Part shown: positions 54,999-64,000 of the stretch, in pieces
How the letters are laid out: the number at the start of each line of letters is the position of its first letter
How positions within the stretch are numbered: position 1 is the stretch's first letter
Origin: Akkermansiaceae bacterium UBA7331
GTDB taxonomy: Bacteria > Verrucomicrobiota > Verrucomicrobiia > Verrucomicrobiales > Akkermansiaceae
DNA length: 64,000 nt
NCBI GenBank assembly: GCA_002471255.1
Contig: DKPP01000002.1
Span: 300,600 to 364,599 of the forward strand
Direction: 5' to 3'
The notes under the pieces: generated by a model
What the model was told of the DNA's origin: nothing
Seen by the model: only the letters and a program-made list of their open reading frames with translations
Databases searched by the model: none
Position numbers and translations under genes: made by a program

Positions 54999-56165
54999 AT
55001 GAACTGGAATGATAAAATTGCCAAGCAGGTATCTGATATACCTCGCTCCGGTATTCGTGAGTTTTTTGATTTGGTCACAGGCCGATCCGATATTATTTCT
55101 TTAGGCGTTGGAGAACCTGACTTTGTGACGCCTTGGCACATTCGTGAAGCGGCTATTTATTCTTTGGAACAAGGTCGTACTACTTACACGTCAAATTATG
55201 GTTTGGAATCATTACGCCAATCCATTGTTAAATACGTAAAAGGCTTTTTTGATGTGGAATATAATCCGGCAAACGAAGTTCTTGTAACTGTCGGGGTAAG
55301 TGAAGCTATCGATATCGCTTTACGTGCCATCTTGAATCCCGGCGATGAAGTTCTTTATCATGAGCCTTGCTATGTTTCCTATGCTCCTAGTGTGAACATG
55401 GCCTACGGCGTTGCTAAAGCCGTACCAACAAGTAAAAAAGATTTATTTGCATTGAATCCTGAAGTTTTAGCAAAGGCTATTACGCCTAAGACTAAGGTTT
55501 TAATGTTAAACTTTCCTACAAATCCGACCGGAGCCGTTGCTCCCTTGGAAACCTTGAAGGCTATAGCTGAATTGTGTATCAAACATGATTTGATCGTAAT
55601 CACCGATGAAATCTATAGTGAATTGCGATATGATGATGAAAAGCATGTATCTATTGCATCTCTCCCGGGGATGAAAGAACGTACATTGTTGCTTCATGGC
55701 TTTTCTAAAGCATTTGCAATGACCGGTTTTCGTCTAGGTTATGCTTGTGGTCCGGAACCATTGATCTCCGCAATGATGAAAATTCACCAATATTCTATGC
55801 TTTGCGCGCCTATCATGTCTCAAGAGGCTGCTATTGAAGCTTTGGAACATGGTACACCTGCCATGCTAAAAATGCGTGAAAGTTATCGTCAGCGCCGTAA
55901 TTATCTTGTTAAGAGATTAAATGACATGGGCTTAGATTGCCATTTGCCGGGAGGAGCTTTTTATGTGTTCCCTGATATTTCTAAATTTGGATTGAGTAGT
56001 AAGGAGTTTGCTACTCGTCTCTTGATGGAAAAGCAAGTGGCAGCCGTTCCCGGTACTGCTTTTGGTGAAAGCGGTGAGGGCTTTTTACGCTGTTGCTATG
56101 CTACTGCTTTTGAGCAAATCCAAGAAGCATGCGACCGCATGGAAAGCTTCGTAAAATCTCTTTAA
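54999..56165 (+). CDS. Class I/II (PLP) aminotransferase
   Basis: A 388-residue fold-type I aminotransferase. The PLP lysine is Lys237 in HGFSKAFAMTGFRLGY. Other landmarks are SLGVGEPDFVTPWHIREAA, LNFPTNPTGAVAP, TDEIYSELRYD and the C-terminal FLRCCYAT with its substrate-binding arginine. It belongs to the aspartate/aromatic aminotransferase branch; substrate is uncertain. Pairing with an Lrp-type regulator suggests amino-acid-responsive expression. The CAAX protease gene starts 15 bases later. Confidence 0.92.
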   Translation: MNWNDKIAKQVSDIPRSGIREFFDLVTGRSDIISLGVGEPDFVTPWHIREAAIYSLEQGRTTYTSNYGLESLRQSIVKYVKGFFDVEYNPANEVLVTVGVSEAIDIALRAILNPGDEVLYHEPCYVSYAPSVNMAYGVAKAVPTSKKDLFALNPEVLAKAITPKTKVLMLNFPTNPTGAVAPLETLKAIAELCIKHDLIVITDEIYSELRYDDEKHVSIASLPGMKERTLLLHGFSKAFAMTGFRLGYACGPEPLISAMMKIHQYSMLCAPIMSQEAAIEALEHGTPAMLKMRESYRQRRNYLVKRLNDMGLDCHLPGGAFYVFPDISKFGLSSKEFATRLLMEKQVAAVPGTAFGESGEGFLRCCYATAFEQIQEACDRMESFVKSL

Positions 56166-56180
56166 ATCAGTTTAATAATC

Positions 56181-56960
56181 ATGGCTGAGAATTTAGAGAC
56201 GCTGAAAACGCGGGCCTATGTAGTGCCTTTTGCTGTTTTTATGTGTTTTTTGGTTCTCGGCCAATTTATTGATGGAGCGATTAGATGGGAACATCCCGAA
56301 GCTCCATGGTGGCGTCATGCTCCGGAGCAATGGCTCTATCCTCTCCAAGCTATTACTTGCTTTGTGCTTGTTTGGGTTTGGCGCCGTTGGATAAAGTGGG
56401 ACTGGAATCTTAAAGAATCCTGTTTCGGTATCGTTTTTGGGGTGCTGGGTATTTTATGTTGGCTCTTGCCAACGATGGTTGCAGACCGTTTGCCTGCGGA
56501 CTTGCATACCTATTTTGGCGAGCCGGCTTGGCCTTGGTATGAATATTTACTAGGCTTAGATGTTAGAAGCGAAGGTTTTGATCCAAGTATAGTGTTTAAT
56601 GAAGGCTCCGGCGTGTGGTGGGGTGCTTTACTATTGAGATTCTTTCGTGCCGTCGTAGTAGTGGCTTTAGTTGAAGAATTATTTTGGCGCGGTTATTTAA
56701 TGCGCTTGATGATCAACAGAGATTACCCATGGAAAGTACCATTCGGTACACATTCATGGCTGGCTTATGGAGTGACCACTCTTTGCTTTATCTTGATTCA
56801 CAATCCGGTGGATTATTTGGGTGCATTTGTATATGGCTCATTGGCCTATTTGTTGACCGTATGGAGAAAAAACCTTGGTAGTGTGGTGGTGATGCATGCT
56901 GTAGCGAACCTGTTGTTGGGTCTTGCCGCCGTCTGTTGGGGTAAATATGGATTATGGTAA
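56181..56960 (+). CDS. CPBP (CAAX prenyl protease-related) membrane protein
   Basis: A 259-residue multi-pass membrane protein. The CPBP catalytic motifs are VEELFWRGYLMRL (EE-x3-R) and FILIHNPVDY (His) then MHAVANLLLG. The layout, with PFGTHSWLAYG between the first two, matches the subfamily that accompanies exosortase systems. No exosortase or PEP-CTERM protein is in this window. It could process membrane or sorted surface proteins. Likely in an operon with the aminotransferase and the YdcF-like gene. Confidence 0.85.
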   Translation: MAENLETLKTRAYVVPFAVFMCFLVLGQFIDGAIRWEHPEAPWWRHAPEQWLYPLQAITCFVLVWVWRRWIKWDWNLKESCFGIVFGVLGILCWLLPTMVADRLPADLHTYFGEPAWPWYEYLLGLDVRSEGFDPSIVFNEGSGVWWGALLLRFFRAVVVVALVEELFWRGYLMRLMINRDYPWKVPFGTHSWLAYGVTTLCFILIHNPVDYLGAFVYGSLAYLLTVWRKNLGSVVVMHAVANLLLGLAAVCWGKYGLW

Positions 56961-56978
56961 GATAAAGATAGAAATATT

Positions 56979-57647
56979 ATGGATAAGACAATTTTAGAGG
57001 CAGTAAATGATTTGTGGGATTATCATCATGTTAATCACCAATTAGAAAAATCCGATATTATATTCGTATTGGGTAGTAATGATTCTCGCGTGGCCGAATA
57101 TGCGGCGGAACTATATTTTCAAGGATTGGCTCCCTTGATTATTTTTTCCGGAGGAGTAGGGCGTTTTACCGGAGCTTGGCAAAAATCCGAAGCTGAATTA
57201 TTTGGTGACGTGGCTAAATCCAAAGGCGTGCCGGAAAATTGCATCTTATTGGAAAACAAATCTACTAATACGGGTGAGAATGTTCGTTTTAGCCGAGAAA
57301 TTCTCAAAGAAGCAGGTTTTGGCGATCACCTCAAAGTTCTAGCCATTCAAAAACCATACATGGAGCGTAGAACTTTAGCGACATTAGAAAAACAATGGCC
57401 TGAAGCCGACATTCAAGTGAGTTCTCCGCCATGTAAATTTGAAGAATATATTACCGAAAGTTTGCCTGCTGATTTTGTAATCAATGCGATGATCGGTGAC
57501 TTTCAGAGAATATTGGAATATCCTAAACAAGGATTTTCTACGGAGCAACCTGTCACTCAGGAGGCTTTATCCGCCTTTAAGACACTTGTTGAAGCGGGTT
57601 ACGATAGTCAATTATTGGCTAATGTACCATTGCCTTGGGAAAAATAA
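56979..57647 (+). CDS. YdcF/DUF218-family protein
   Basis: A 222-residue Rossmann-like protein of the DUF218 family: FVLGSNDSRVAEYAAELY, PLIIFSGGVGRFTG, the ENKSTNTGENVRFSREIL motif and VLAIQKPYMERRTLATLEKQ. YdcF binds S-adenosylmethionine, other relatives (SanA) act on envelope integrity; there is no membrane anchor here, which fits the soluble YdcF type. It converges on the autotransporter gene with 10 bases between. Confidence 0.88.
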   Translation: MDKTILEAVNDLWDYHHVNHQLEKSDIIFVLGSNDSRVAEYAAELYFQGLAPLIIFSGGVGRFTGAWQKSEAELFGDVAKSKGVPENCILLENKSTNTGENVRFSREILKEAGFGDHLKVLAIQKPYMERRTLATLEKQWPEADIQVSSPPCKFEEYITESLPADFVINAMIGDFQRILEYPKQGFSTEQPVTQEALSAFKTLVEAGYDSQLLANVPLPWEK

Positions 57648-57657
57648 GTTTTTTGTT

Positions 57658-59997
57658 TTAAAAAGCGTACGAAACGCCCATTTGGAAACTTTGCAATGTT
57701 GAGTGCTCAGCTGCTTCAATGGTATACGAGCCATAAAGTCGCGTATGAGCACTCAAGGCATAAGTAGAGCCAATGGTAGCTTTGCAAGAGACACGACCGG
57801 GGTTAGTAGCAAAAGAATTGTACTGCTGAGTGTTACCGGAAATTATCCCTTGGGGATTATGTCTTTTTAAATCGGGATTGACGGAGATATCTGAATAAGC
57901 ATTCCAACTATTGGTAATGGCATACATCGTATTAATGCCTATATTGGCTTGAAGATAGTCGAGGTGCTCTCGATTAAACTGTAAGTTATCTTGTGATACC
58001 CAAGTATTAGTCGAAGCATATTGCCATTGTAAACCGATATAAGGGCTCACAATCATTTTCTCGGATATCATAAATTGATAATTGAGGTTGATATCAATCG
58101 CCCAATTATTGCTGTGCCATTTGCCGGGTGCTTCTTCTAATTTAGAATGATTTTGACTACGTCCGTAGGCTGCTATGTAGCGTAGTAACCATCTATTGGT
58201 AGTATTTTGATGAAGAACGCTCTCCCCGTATATGGCAAAAATAGATGTGTCCTGCATGATTCGTCCGAGACCATGATAGGTATTTTTCCCCCACGTTTGA
58301 CCATAAGAAATTCCGAGGCGAGATCGGCAAATTTGAACGTCTGATCCTATTACGAATCCATTTGCTGAGAAATCTGTGCCGGTTGTTCCCACTCGATTAT
58401 TTAAAGTAGAATCAATACCTAGATAATTGACCCACAGATTGGCCTTAGCATCGGGGAATAGAGGCATGTAATATGGTGCTAGAGTCCTTTGATCTATTGA
58501 GTTTATTACGGAATTCATCGTAAATGAACTACTCCATAGGGTGCTAGGAACCGCAGCGATCGTAGCATCTGATAAAGATTGCGTCGGTTGAGGAGGTGTC
58601 TTGATAACAGTTAATGAAAGAATATTTGTGCTCGGATCCCAGTGATATTCAGTATAATCGGAGTGATCTAAGGTGAAATTATTGCTAAGATCAGCCAAAG
58701 AATCCCAATGTGTGGAGCCAAAATCAATCAAGTTATATGTGTTGCCGGCGGAACCACCTTCTGTGGTAATAGTGACCTTTCCTGTGGGTGTATTATAACT
58801 ACCTAGAGATAATGCAGATAGTGAATTCGGTGTGGTATTATTAAGATTAAAGAATAAAGTCGTTCCCGAATTGGTTGAAAATGAACCCGTTACTTTCACT
58901 TTAGCATTTTGGCTTATTTTTAAGGTGCCATTTAGTAGTGATAAATCTTTGTTGATGGTCGTTATGGCTTGATCGCCTTTTGCATCAATTGTGCCGATAC
59001 CTTCGACATAAGTAGCACCTCCGGAAAATTCGATGGTACCAAGATTAGTCCCTACTCCTCTGGTATCTCCATAACCATTTAGGATTAAATTACCGCTGAA
59101 CTTATTGCCATCATAAAATGTGATCGATTTATCTGAGTTTGCAGACAATTGATTGTTAACATTAGTGGAAAAACCATCCTGTGTTAATGCATTGCTTTCA
59201 CCATTTTTAAGCGTATTACCTGCAAAAACCACGTTACCTGAATTATTCGCAATCACAATTTCATCAGATGCCGTTATCGCGCCACCTAGTAGTATTGAGC
59301 TATCTTGTGCAAAAGTAACATTTTCATTTCCTGTTATATAAACAGCCCTTAATGAATCGATTCCACCACCTGAGGCAAGTGATCCTATACTTTTATTTTG
59401 TAAAAACGAAACATCCTTATTATCGGTTATATATGTGTTACCTATTGATTGGATAGCACCGCCGACACCTGTGGAGTTGTTAGTATGATTGTTCTGAAAT
59501 AACACGTTCCCATTACCTTGTATGTTCACTTCTCCATTAGCTGAAATAGCCCCGCCGGCATAAATTCCCTCATTACCTATAAATGTGATATTTTTATTAT
59601 TGATGAGGGACACGTTACCGGATGCGCGTATGGCACCACCTTCACCCGTAGATAAATTTGAAGCAGGATTTCCCCCTTGCATGTAATTTAAAGTGATATT
59701 GCCTAGATCACTTAACGTTAAATCCATTGTTGTTTGACCACTACTGAAAGCTCGATAAGTATTTGGATTGGTTTCTGTCCCGGTGATCGTTAAATCATAC
59801 TGGCCCGATTGTGCGGATGTGATTACCGTTGTACCTGTGAATATATATTGCGATGCATAATCATTTTGCCCCCCTGTAACATTTTCAATCATTTCATAGA
59901 TACCGGATAAGGGACCTTCTTTAGGGAAAAAGGACTCTGCTCGTATAATATGTGTCAACGACGACAGTAAAAGTAAGACAGGCAACGCAACCTTCAT
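57658..59997 (-). CDS. Autotransporter with chlamydial Pmp-type repeats
   Basis: A 779-residue surface protein: signal peptide (MKVALPVLLLLSSLTHIIRA), a beta-helix passenger (about 60-480) and a C-terminal autotransporter barrel (about 500-779) ending in Phe. The passenger repeats GGAI/GGGI motifs (GEGGAIRASG, YAGGAISANG, GVGGAIQSIG, LASGGGID, LLGGAITASD) alternating with FxxN motifs (FIGN, FQNN, FLQN, FAGN). This alternation defines the polymorphic membrane protein repeat of Chlamydia. In Chlamydia such proteins are adhesins; here an adhesive role is a reasonable guess. The stop is 10 bases from the convergent YdcF-like gene. Confidence 0.88.
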   Translation of the reverse strand: MKVALPVLLLLSSLTHIIRAESFFPKEGPLSGIYEMIENVTGGQNDYASQYIFTGTTVITSAQSGQYDLTITGTETNPNTYRAFSSGQTTMDLTLSDLGNITLNYMQGGNPASNLSTGEGGAIRASGNVSLINNKNITFIGNEGIYAGGAISANGEVNIQGNGNVLFQNNHTNNSTGVGGAIQSIGNTYITDNKDVSFLQNKSIGSLASGGGIDSLRAVYITGNENVTFAQDSSILLGGAITASDEIVIANNSGNVVFAGNTLKNGESNALTQDGFSTNVNNQLSANSDKSITFYDGNKFSGNLILNGYGDTRGVGTNLGTIEFSGGATYVEGIGTIDAKGDQAITTINKDLSLLNGTLKISQNAKVKVTGSFSTNSGTTLFFNLNNTTPNSLSALSLGSYNTPTGKVTITTEGGSAGNTYNLIDFGSTHWDSLADLSNNFTLDHSDYTEYHWDPSTNILSLTVIKTPPQPTQSLSDATIAAVPSTLWSSSFTMNSVINSIDQRTLAPYYMPLFPDAKANLWVNYLGIDSTLNNRVGTTGTDFSANGFVIGSDVQICRSRLGISYGQTWGKNTYHGLGRIMQDTSIFAIYGESVLHQNTTNRWLLRYIAAYGRSQNHSKLEEAPGKWHSNNWAIDINLNYQFMISEKMIVSPYIGLQWQYASTNTWVSQDNLQFNREHLDYLQANIGINTMYAITNSWNAYSDISVNPDLKRHNPQGIISGNTQQYNSFATNPGRVSCKATIGSTYALSAHTRLYGSYTIEAAEHSTLQSFQMGVSYAF

Positions 59998-60277
59998 TAC
60001 GTTAATGACCGTTTATAATGAACAATGTTCAACTATTTCAAACGGTCTGCCTATAAATTTTCATGTTCATGATGATCAAGATTTGGAATGTTATTTTGAT
60101 AGTTTTGGTATGATTCTTGATGATTCGTTTTGATGAAAGAAATAGATAGCTTATTATTATAGAGTTATTGACTTGTTTGATATTTTTGTTGTTTGATTCT
60201 TGGTCTGTTTTTGAGACGTAAGGTCTTGCCTTTGAATCTTCTTTTTTTATGAGGAGTTTTTTGATAGATAGTTATTT

Positions 60278-61585
60278 ATGTTTAATATTAATGATGCATT
60301 ATCAGTAGTGGCAAAAAGGATGGTGCCTATCTGTTTTTTAGGTGTGGCCTATGCGGAAAAAGCGCCTATTGATGTTTTCCAATCTTACGATATCCCAATT
60401 GTTGATTTACAAAATAAAGAAGCGTTCCATACGATTGTAGATAAGGAAAAAGGACAATATCTTGGTCACCCAACTACTGTCTTATTAGATGACAAGAAAA
60501 CGATCATTTGTGTTTATCCTAAAGGGCATGGACGTGGCCCCGTAGTGATGAAAAAATCTTTTGATGGCGGTAAAACATGGTCTGAAAGATTACCTGTGCC
60601 CGAATCTTGGGCTACCAGTAAAGAGGTGCCTACCTTGTATGATGTTTATGATGCGAATGGCAAAAAACGCATTATCATGTTTAGCGGGATTCAAGGTACA
60701 TCAAAAACAGTAATGAATCGTATGGCTATTAGTGAGGACGAAGGGAAAACGTGGTCGGAACTCGAGCCTGTGGAAACTTTGCCGGGTGGTATTGTTGCTA
60801 TGTCTGATCTAATCGGACTTAATACCGGAAAGGGGCATTACATGGCAACTTATCATATTTCAATGCCCGGAAATGATGAAAAAGGCAAATTTGGTACACT
60901 GGTTCCTTTAGTAACCTTTACGACAGATGGCGGCTTAACATGGACAAAGCCGGAGCCGGTAGGTGAACCAATACGAGATATGCACTTATGCGAAGGCGGT
61001 TTTGTACGTAGCCCTGATGGTAAGACTATTGCCATGTTATTACGCGAGAATAGCAGAAATCATAATTCCCAAGTAATTTATAGTACCGATGAGGGCAAAA
61101 CCTGGTCCAAACCTACCAATTTACCTGCTTCTTTAAATGGAGATAGACACCAAGCTTTATATTTGCCTGATGGTCGTTTATTCATCCAATTTAGAGATAT
61201 TGTTCCCAATAAAAAGGCTGACGCGAAAACAAGCCCAACAGTCGGTGACTGGGTTGCTTGGGTTGGTCGATGGGAAGATATTGTCGATGGTAAGCAAGGT
61301 GAATACAGAATCCGTATGAAAGATAACCGACAAAGCTGGGATACTGCCTATCCTGCTGCGGAATTATTACCTGATGGTACCTTAGTTTGTACTTCGTATG
61401 GACATTTTGACCGTAAAGAATCTCCTTATATCAGATCTTTACGATTCAAAATTACCGATACTGATACAATGGCTAAAGAGATTAAGTCAGGTAAAAAAGA
61501 AGTTATTGTTAATGATTTAGGGGATAAAGAATCCGTATTCGATCCGAATAATCCCGAACAAATTCAAAAAGCCATTGAAAAATAG
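60278..61585 (+). CDS. Exported sialidase-like protein
   Basis: A 435-residue single-domain propeller with four Asp boxes (SFDGGKTW, SEDEGKTW, TTDGGLTW and STDEGKTW) in a sialidase-type fold. The usual FRIP motif is replaced by YLGHPTTVLLDD, and a second arginine lies in LLRENSRNHNSQVIY. This fits a branch of exo-sialidases often seen in Bacteroidetes and Akkermansia genomes, though related sulfatase or BNR propellers cannot be excluded. The N-terminal region (MVPICFLGVAYA) suggests export, and the true start may be the ATG at 60320. An AGGAG lies about 25 bases upstream of 60278, too far to decide. Confidence 0.75.
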   Translation: MFNINDALSVVAKRMVPICFLGVAYAEKAPIDVFQSYDIPIVDLQNKEAFHTIVDKEKGQYLGHPTTVLLDDKKTIICVYPKGHGRGPVVMKKSFDGGKTWSERLPVPESWATSKEVPTLYDVYDANGKKRIIMFSGIQGTSKTVMNRMAISEDEGKTWSELEPVETLPGGIVAMSDLIGLNTGKGHYMATYHISMPGNDEKGKFGTLVPLVTFTTDGGLTWTKPEPVGEPIRDMHLCEGGFVRSPDGKTIAMLLRENSRNHNSQVIYSTDEGKTWSKPTNLPASLNGDRHQALYLPDGRLFIQFRDIVPNKKADAKTSPTVGDWVAWVGRWEDIVDGKQGEYRIRMKDNRQSWDTAYPAAELLPDGTLVCTSYGHFDRKESPYIRSLRFKITDTDTMAKEIKSGKKEVIVNDLGDKESVFDPNNPEQIQKAIEK

Positions 61586-61626
61586 CAATTGAAGTTTCGA
61601 TCTTAATTGATTTGAGTATGAAATGT

Positions 61627-61660
61627 AAAACCTCGCTTGATAGGAATCAAGCGAGGTTTT
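61627..61660. terminator. Bidirectional terminator
   Basis: Perfect 14-bp stem (61627-61640 with 61647-61660), 6-base loop, with A and T runs at both ends, between the convergent sialidase and autotransporter genes. Confidence 0.92.
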
Positions 61661-61684
61661 TTGATGATTTGATGTTGTAAATGC

Positions 61685-64000
61685 TTAGAAATCGTAGCGA
61701 TAACCGATGCTACCACCTACGCTATTTTGTTTGGTACGGAAATCCGCATTTGCTTCCAAGAATACGGAACTATTTTGGTTAAGCGGAGTAGTGATTGAGG
61801 CTCCAAGTTGTAATGCCGTCGTTCCGGCTTTAGCTCCGATGACTTGTTGGCTGTAGCCCGGATTGCCTAAGAATGCCACATTTGCCTTACCTCGGTTGTC
61901 GCCCAATTCTTGAGACACGTTTGCTCGGAATTGACCTACCGACTCACGACCAAATAGGTTAGAACCAAATAAGCCTATCCAACGTCCACCTAAACCTAAA
62001 GTTGTTGTGGTCATGTCCATCTTATTAACGCGTAAGCCTGCATTGCCCGCTCCCGTTTCATCGTATCCCTTCACCGATGTATCCGATACGGCGATGTTAA
62101 AGAGTGGTTGAAAGATGGATGTGGAATCTTCATTGAGCTTGATATCATAGGTTAACTCATACATGGCACCAAAACCGCCGCCATTAGTCTTACCATGTCC
62201 CATGTAGGAACCACCACCATAGTTCACGCTACGATTAAGTTTCATATCATTCCAACCTCCGGTCAGAATGAGCGTATGAGCCCATGCCTTGCGTTGATAG
62301 CGTGCAAAGAGGCTTAAATAGTAGGAATCCATATCGCCCGAGGCTGAATCCGCCGCATGCGCTTTCAAATCTCCAAAGGTAGCACTAAAAGCAACACCAC
62401 CACTCCAACGATCGTTGAAATCCACATCCATCCCTACGGTACCGCCCCAAGTGGTAAGCTTGTAGCCGCTTTCATCTCTGGATGTATTCAGATCATTGTA
62501 GCCGCCATTGCCTTGTACCCAGAAGTGGTAGTAAGGCGCGTCGCTGTTATCCATGCTTGGATTTGCTCCCATGGTAATGGTGCGGTTACGAATGGATTCC
62601 ATTTGATCATACATTTGATTATTTTGAGCCATAATCAAACCGGTAATGGATGACCCGGATGCTGCCGACATGGCGTGAGCGGCATCTTCGATGTTACCCA
62701 AGTTGATGCTATCGGCGACATAATCGGCCAAATCTCTTAAGGTGCTACCCGGAGCGGATGCGATGGCATTGGATGCATGATAAAGCAAATCGGCTACGGC
62801 AGAAGAGTTATGAGTTAATCCCGCTTGATCGTAGTAATTACCCTGACGTGTCGTACCATCCAACACGATGTCGGAACCTACCGCTTTGAGTTTCCATTCG
62901 TACATGGCTGTTAAAAAGCCCATTAAAGGATTGGAGCTATCTGCGGCGATGGAAGCCGTGCCACTTTCGCCATGAATGAGCGTGAGTGATACATCGCTAC
63001 CTCCCTTAAGAGCAATATCGTTTTCAGGAATGTAGCTACTAACCTTAATTTTTACTCCGGAGCCGATATTGGCGGCCGTAGTGGTCGTTAAGGCAGGTGG
63101 AATCAAATCACCGCTAGCGTTATTACCATAATATAGGTTTAAGGTTGAACCTGATGCCATGGTAAGCGAGCTCAAATGCACATTGGTTGAATGAGGTTGT
63201 AGAGTAGAGGAACCACCCGGATACCCTCCTATTTGCAAGGTAGCGCCGGATGCTACATTAGCCGCACCATAAGTAGCGTTTTCACCGTCTTTATTTTGCA
63301 AGACAAGAGTGCCTTTAGAAACGTTTAATCCGGTATTGGCATTGCCGGCTCCATTTAATACTTGAGTAGCCGAGGAGCTACCGTCCATAGCGATCGTAGA
63401 CCCATTGGTGCCATTGATGGTACCGTCAAATACGCCATTAGCACCCCCTAATGTAAGGGTGTTGCCGGCTAAGTTGACTGTGCCGGTGCCGGCAAGAGCG
63501 CCCACTTGTACGTTTTTGTCCAAATTGAGCGAACCGTCATTATTTAATTTTACCGTGGTGGTGTTATAGGTGTCACTACCTGATGGGGTGAATCCTCCCG
63601 TACCGACGGATAAGGCTCCATTGACTTCTAAGGTACCGCTGCCTGTAACATTACCATTTAGTGTCGTTGCACCCGTACCGCTAATATTAAGAGTAGAGCC
63701 AGTACCCAGATCAATCGTAGAGCCGGCATTGGATGTAAGAGATTGACCTGTTAAAGTCGTGCCCGATCCGCTTACGCCTAAAGTGGCTCCGTTGGCCACA
63801 TTGATATTACCACTAATGGTTGAATTACCACTTGGAGAGGCAAAAACAAGTTTACCTTGTGATACGGTTACTGAAGAAGCATTAACGCTGCCACCTAATT
63901 GTTGAGTAAAAGCACCTGTTTTATCAATACCGGCGGAACCGTCAATCTTACCATTATAAACGGCAGTATCCGAATCGCTTAATCCGCCTTGAGCTAAAGT
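61685..64000 (-). CDS. Autotransporter, N-terminus beyond the window
   Basis: The frame stays open to the window edge, so the gene is truncated here; 772 codons are visible. The passenger has many short Gly/Thr/Ser repeats of the kind LxVSKGTLVLQN, GATLxIGG and GTGTVNLAGNTLTLGG, typical of autotransporter-associated beta-helix repeats. A linker (about VADLLYHASNAI) precedes a 12-strand-type barrel (YYHFWVQGNGGYNDL onward) ending in GYRYDF with the terminal Phe. A GTG at 63799 is in frame but is not a plausible start because the same repeat pattern continues upstream. Surface-exposed or secreted; function unknown. Confidence 0.88.
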   Translation of the reverse strand, partial: TLAQGGLSDSDTAVYNGKIDGSAGIDKTGAFTQQLGGSVNASSVTVSQGKLVFASPSGNSTISGNINVANGATLGVSGSGTTLTGQSLTSNAGSTIDLGTGSTLNISGTGATTLNGNVTGSGTLEVNGALSVGTGGFTPSGSDTYNTTTVKLNNDGSLNLDKNVQVGALAGTGTVNLAGNTLTLGGANGVFDGTINGTNGSTIAMDGSSSATQVLNGAGNANTGLNVSKGTLVLQNKDGENATYGAANVASGATLQIGGYPGGSSTLQPHSTNVHLSSLTMASGSTLNLYYGNNASGDLIPPALTTTTAANIGSGVKIKVSSYIPENDIALKGGSDVSLTLIHGESGTASIAADSSNPLMGFLTAMYEWKLKAVGSDIVLDGTTRQGNYYDQAGLTHNSSAVADLLYHASNAIASAPGSTLRDLADYVADSINLGNIEDAAHAMSAASGSSITGLIMAQNNQMYDQMESIRNRTITMGANPSMDNSDAPYYHFWVQGNGGYNDLNTSRDESGYKLTTWGGTVGMDVDFNDRWSGGVAFSATFGDLKAHAADSASGDMDSYYLSLFARYQRKAWAHTLILTGGWNDMKLNRSVNYGGGSYMGHGKTNGGGFGAMYELTYDIKLNEDSTSIFQPLFNIAVSDTSVKGYDETGAGNAGLRVNKMDMTTTTLGLGGRWIGLFGSNLFGRESVGQFRANVSQELGDNRGKANVAFLGNPGYSQQVIGAKAGTTALQLGASITTPLNQNSSVFLEANADFRTKQNSVGGSIGYRYDF

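Noticed and set aside
63700..63799. GTG at 63799 as the start of the last autotransporter
   Set aside because: The frame and the repeat pattern continue without a stop to the window edge.

Overview
Organism. The window looks like a Gram-negative, gut-type member of the Verrucomicrobiota (PVC superphylum), perhaps related to Akkermansia or the Opitutales; this placement is inference. The support is the outer-membrane genes (lpxB, two autotransporters, many lipoproteins), a set of secreted mucin-type glycosidases (GH20, GH33, GH29 and a GH36-like enzyme), a surface protein with chlamydial Pmp-style repeats, and an exosortase-associated type of CAAX protease. Housekeeping genes have moderate GC; the 9.3-24.9 kb segment is clearly more AT-rich.

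Layout. 33-7448 holds secreted glycan-degrading enzymes (hexosaminidase and sialidase on +, fucosidase and a beta-propeller protein on -), then leuA at 7465-9021. 9.3-24.9 kb is an accessory island, almost all on the minus strand. 24.9-28.7 kb is a compact housekeeping block (trmL, an exonuclease-like gene, smpB, rpoZ, a pseudouridine synthase, an exported protein, a TfoX-like protein). Next come a large GH-D glycosidase, two identical tRNA-Gln genes, metH, a PA14 protein and a small membrane/redox/DedA group, then lpxB with a membrane-anchored nuclease. A small accessory islet (39.9-42.1 kb) precedes the alpha-2-macroglobulin/pbpC pair. The window ends with a SNF2 helicase, an Lrp-type regulator plus aminotransferase, a CAAX protease, a YdcF-like protein, a Pmp-like autotransporter, a second sialidase and a second, truncated autotransporter.

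The island. I read 9.3-24.9 kb as about ten degraded cassettes. Each has a fragment of the C-terminal end of an Rhs (YD-repeat) gene, or a decayed toxin-tip remnant, followed within a few to about 150 bases by one or two intact small lipoprotein or membrane-protein genes. The Rhs fragments share one left boundary and are linked by a roughly 230-base repeat with a conserved hairpin. The toxin side is mostly broken (frameshifts, in-frame stops, shared deletions) while the following genes stay open. This fits a stock of orphan immunity genes left by repeated toxin-tip replacement. Several of these genes occur as diverged paralogs (three lipoproteins, and pairs at 11187/14374, 18905/24079 and 20796/40804). 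No full-length Rhs gene, VgrG, secretion apparatus, transposase or integrase is visible here. The immunity role is inferred from context; none of these small proteins matches a family I can name with confidence, apart from the ankyrin protein.
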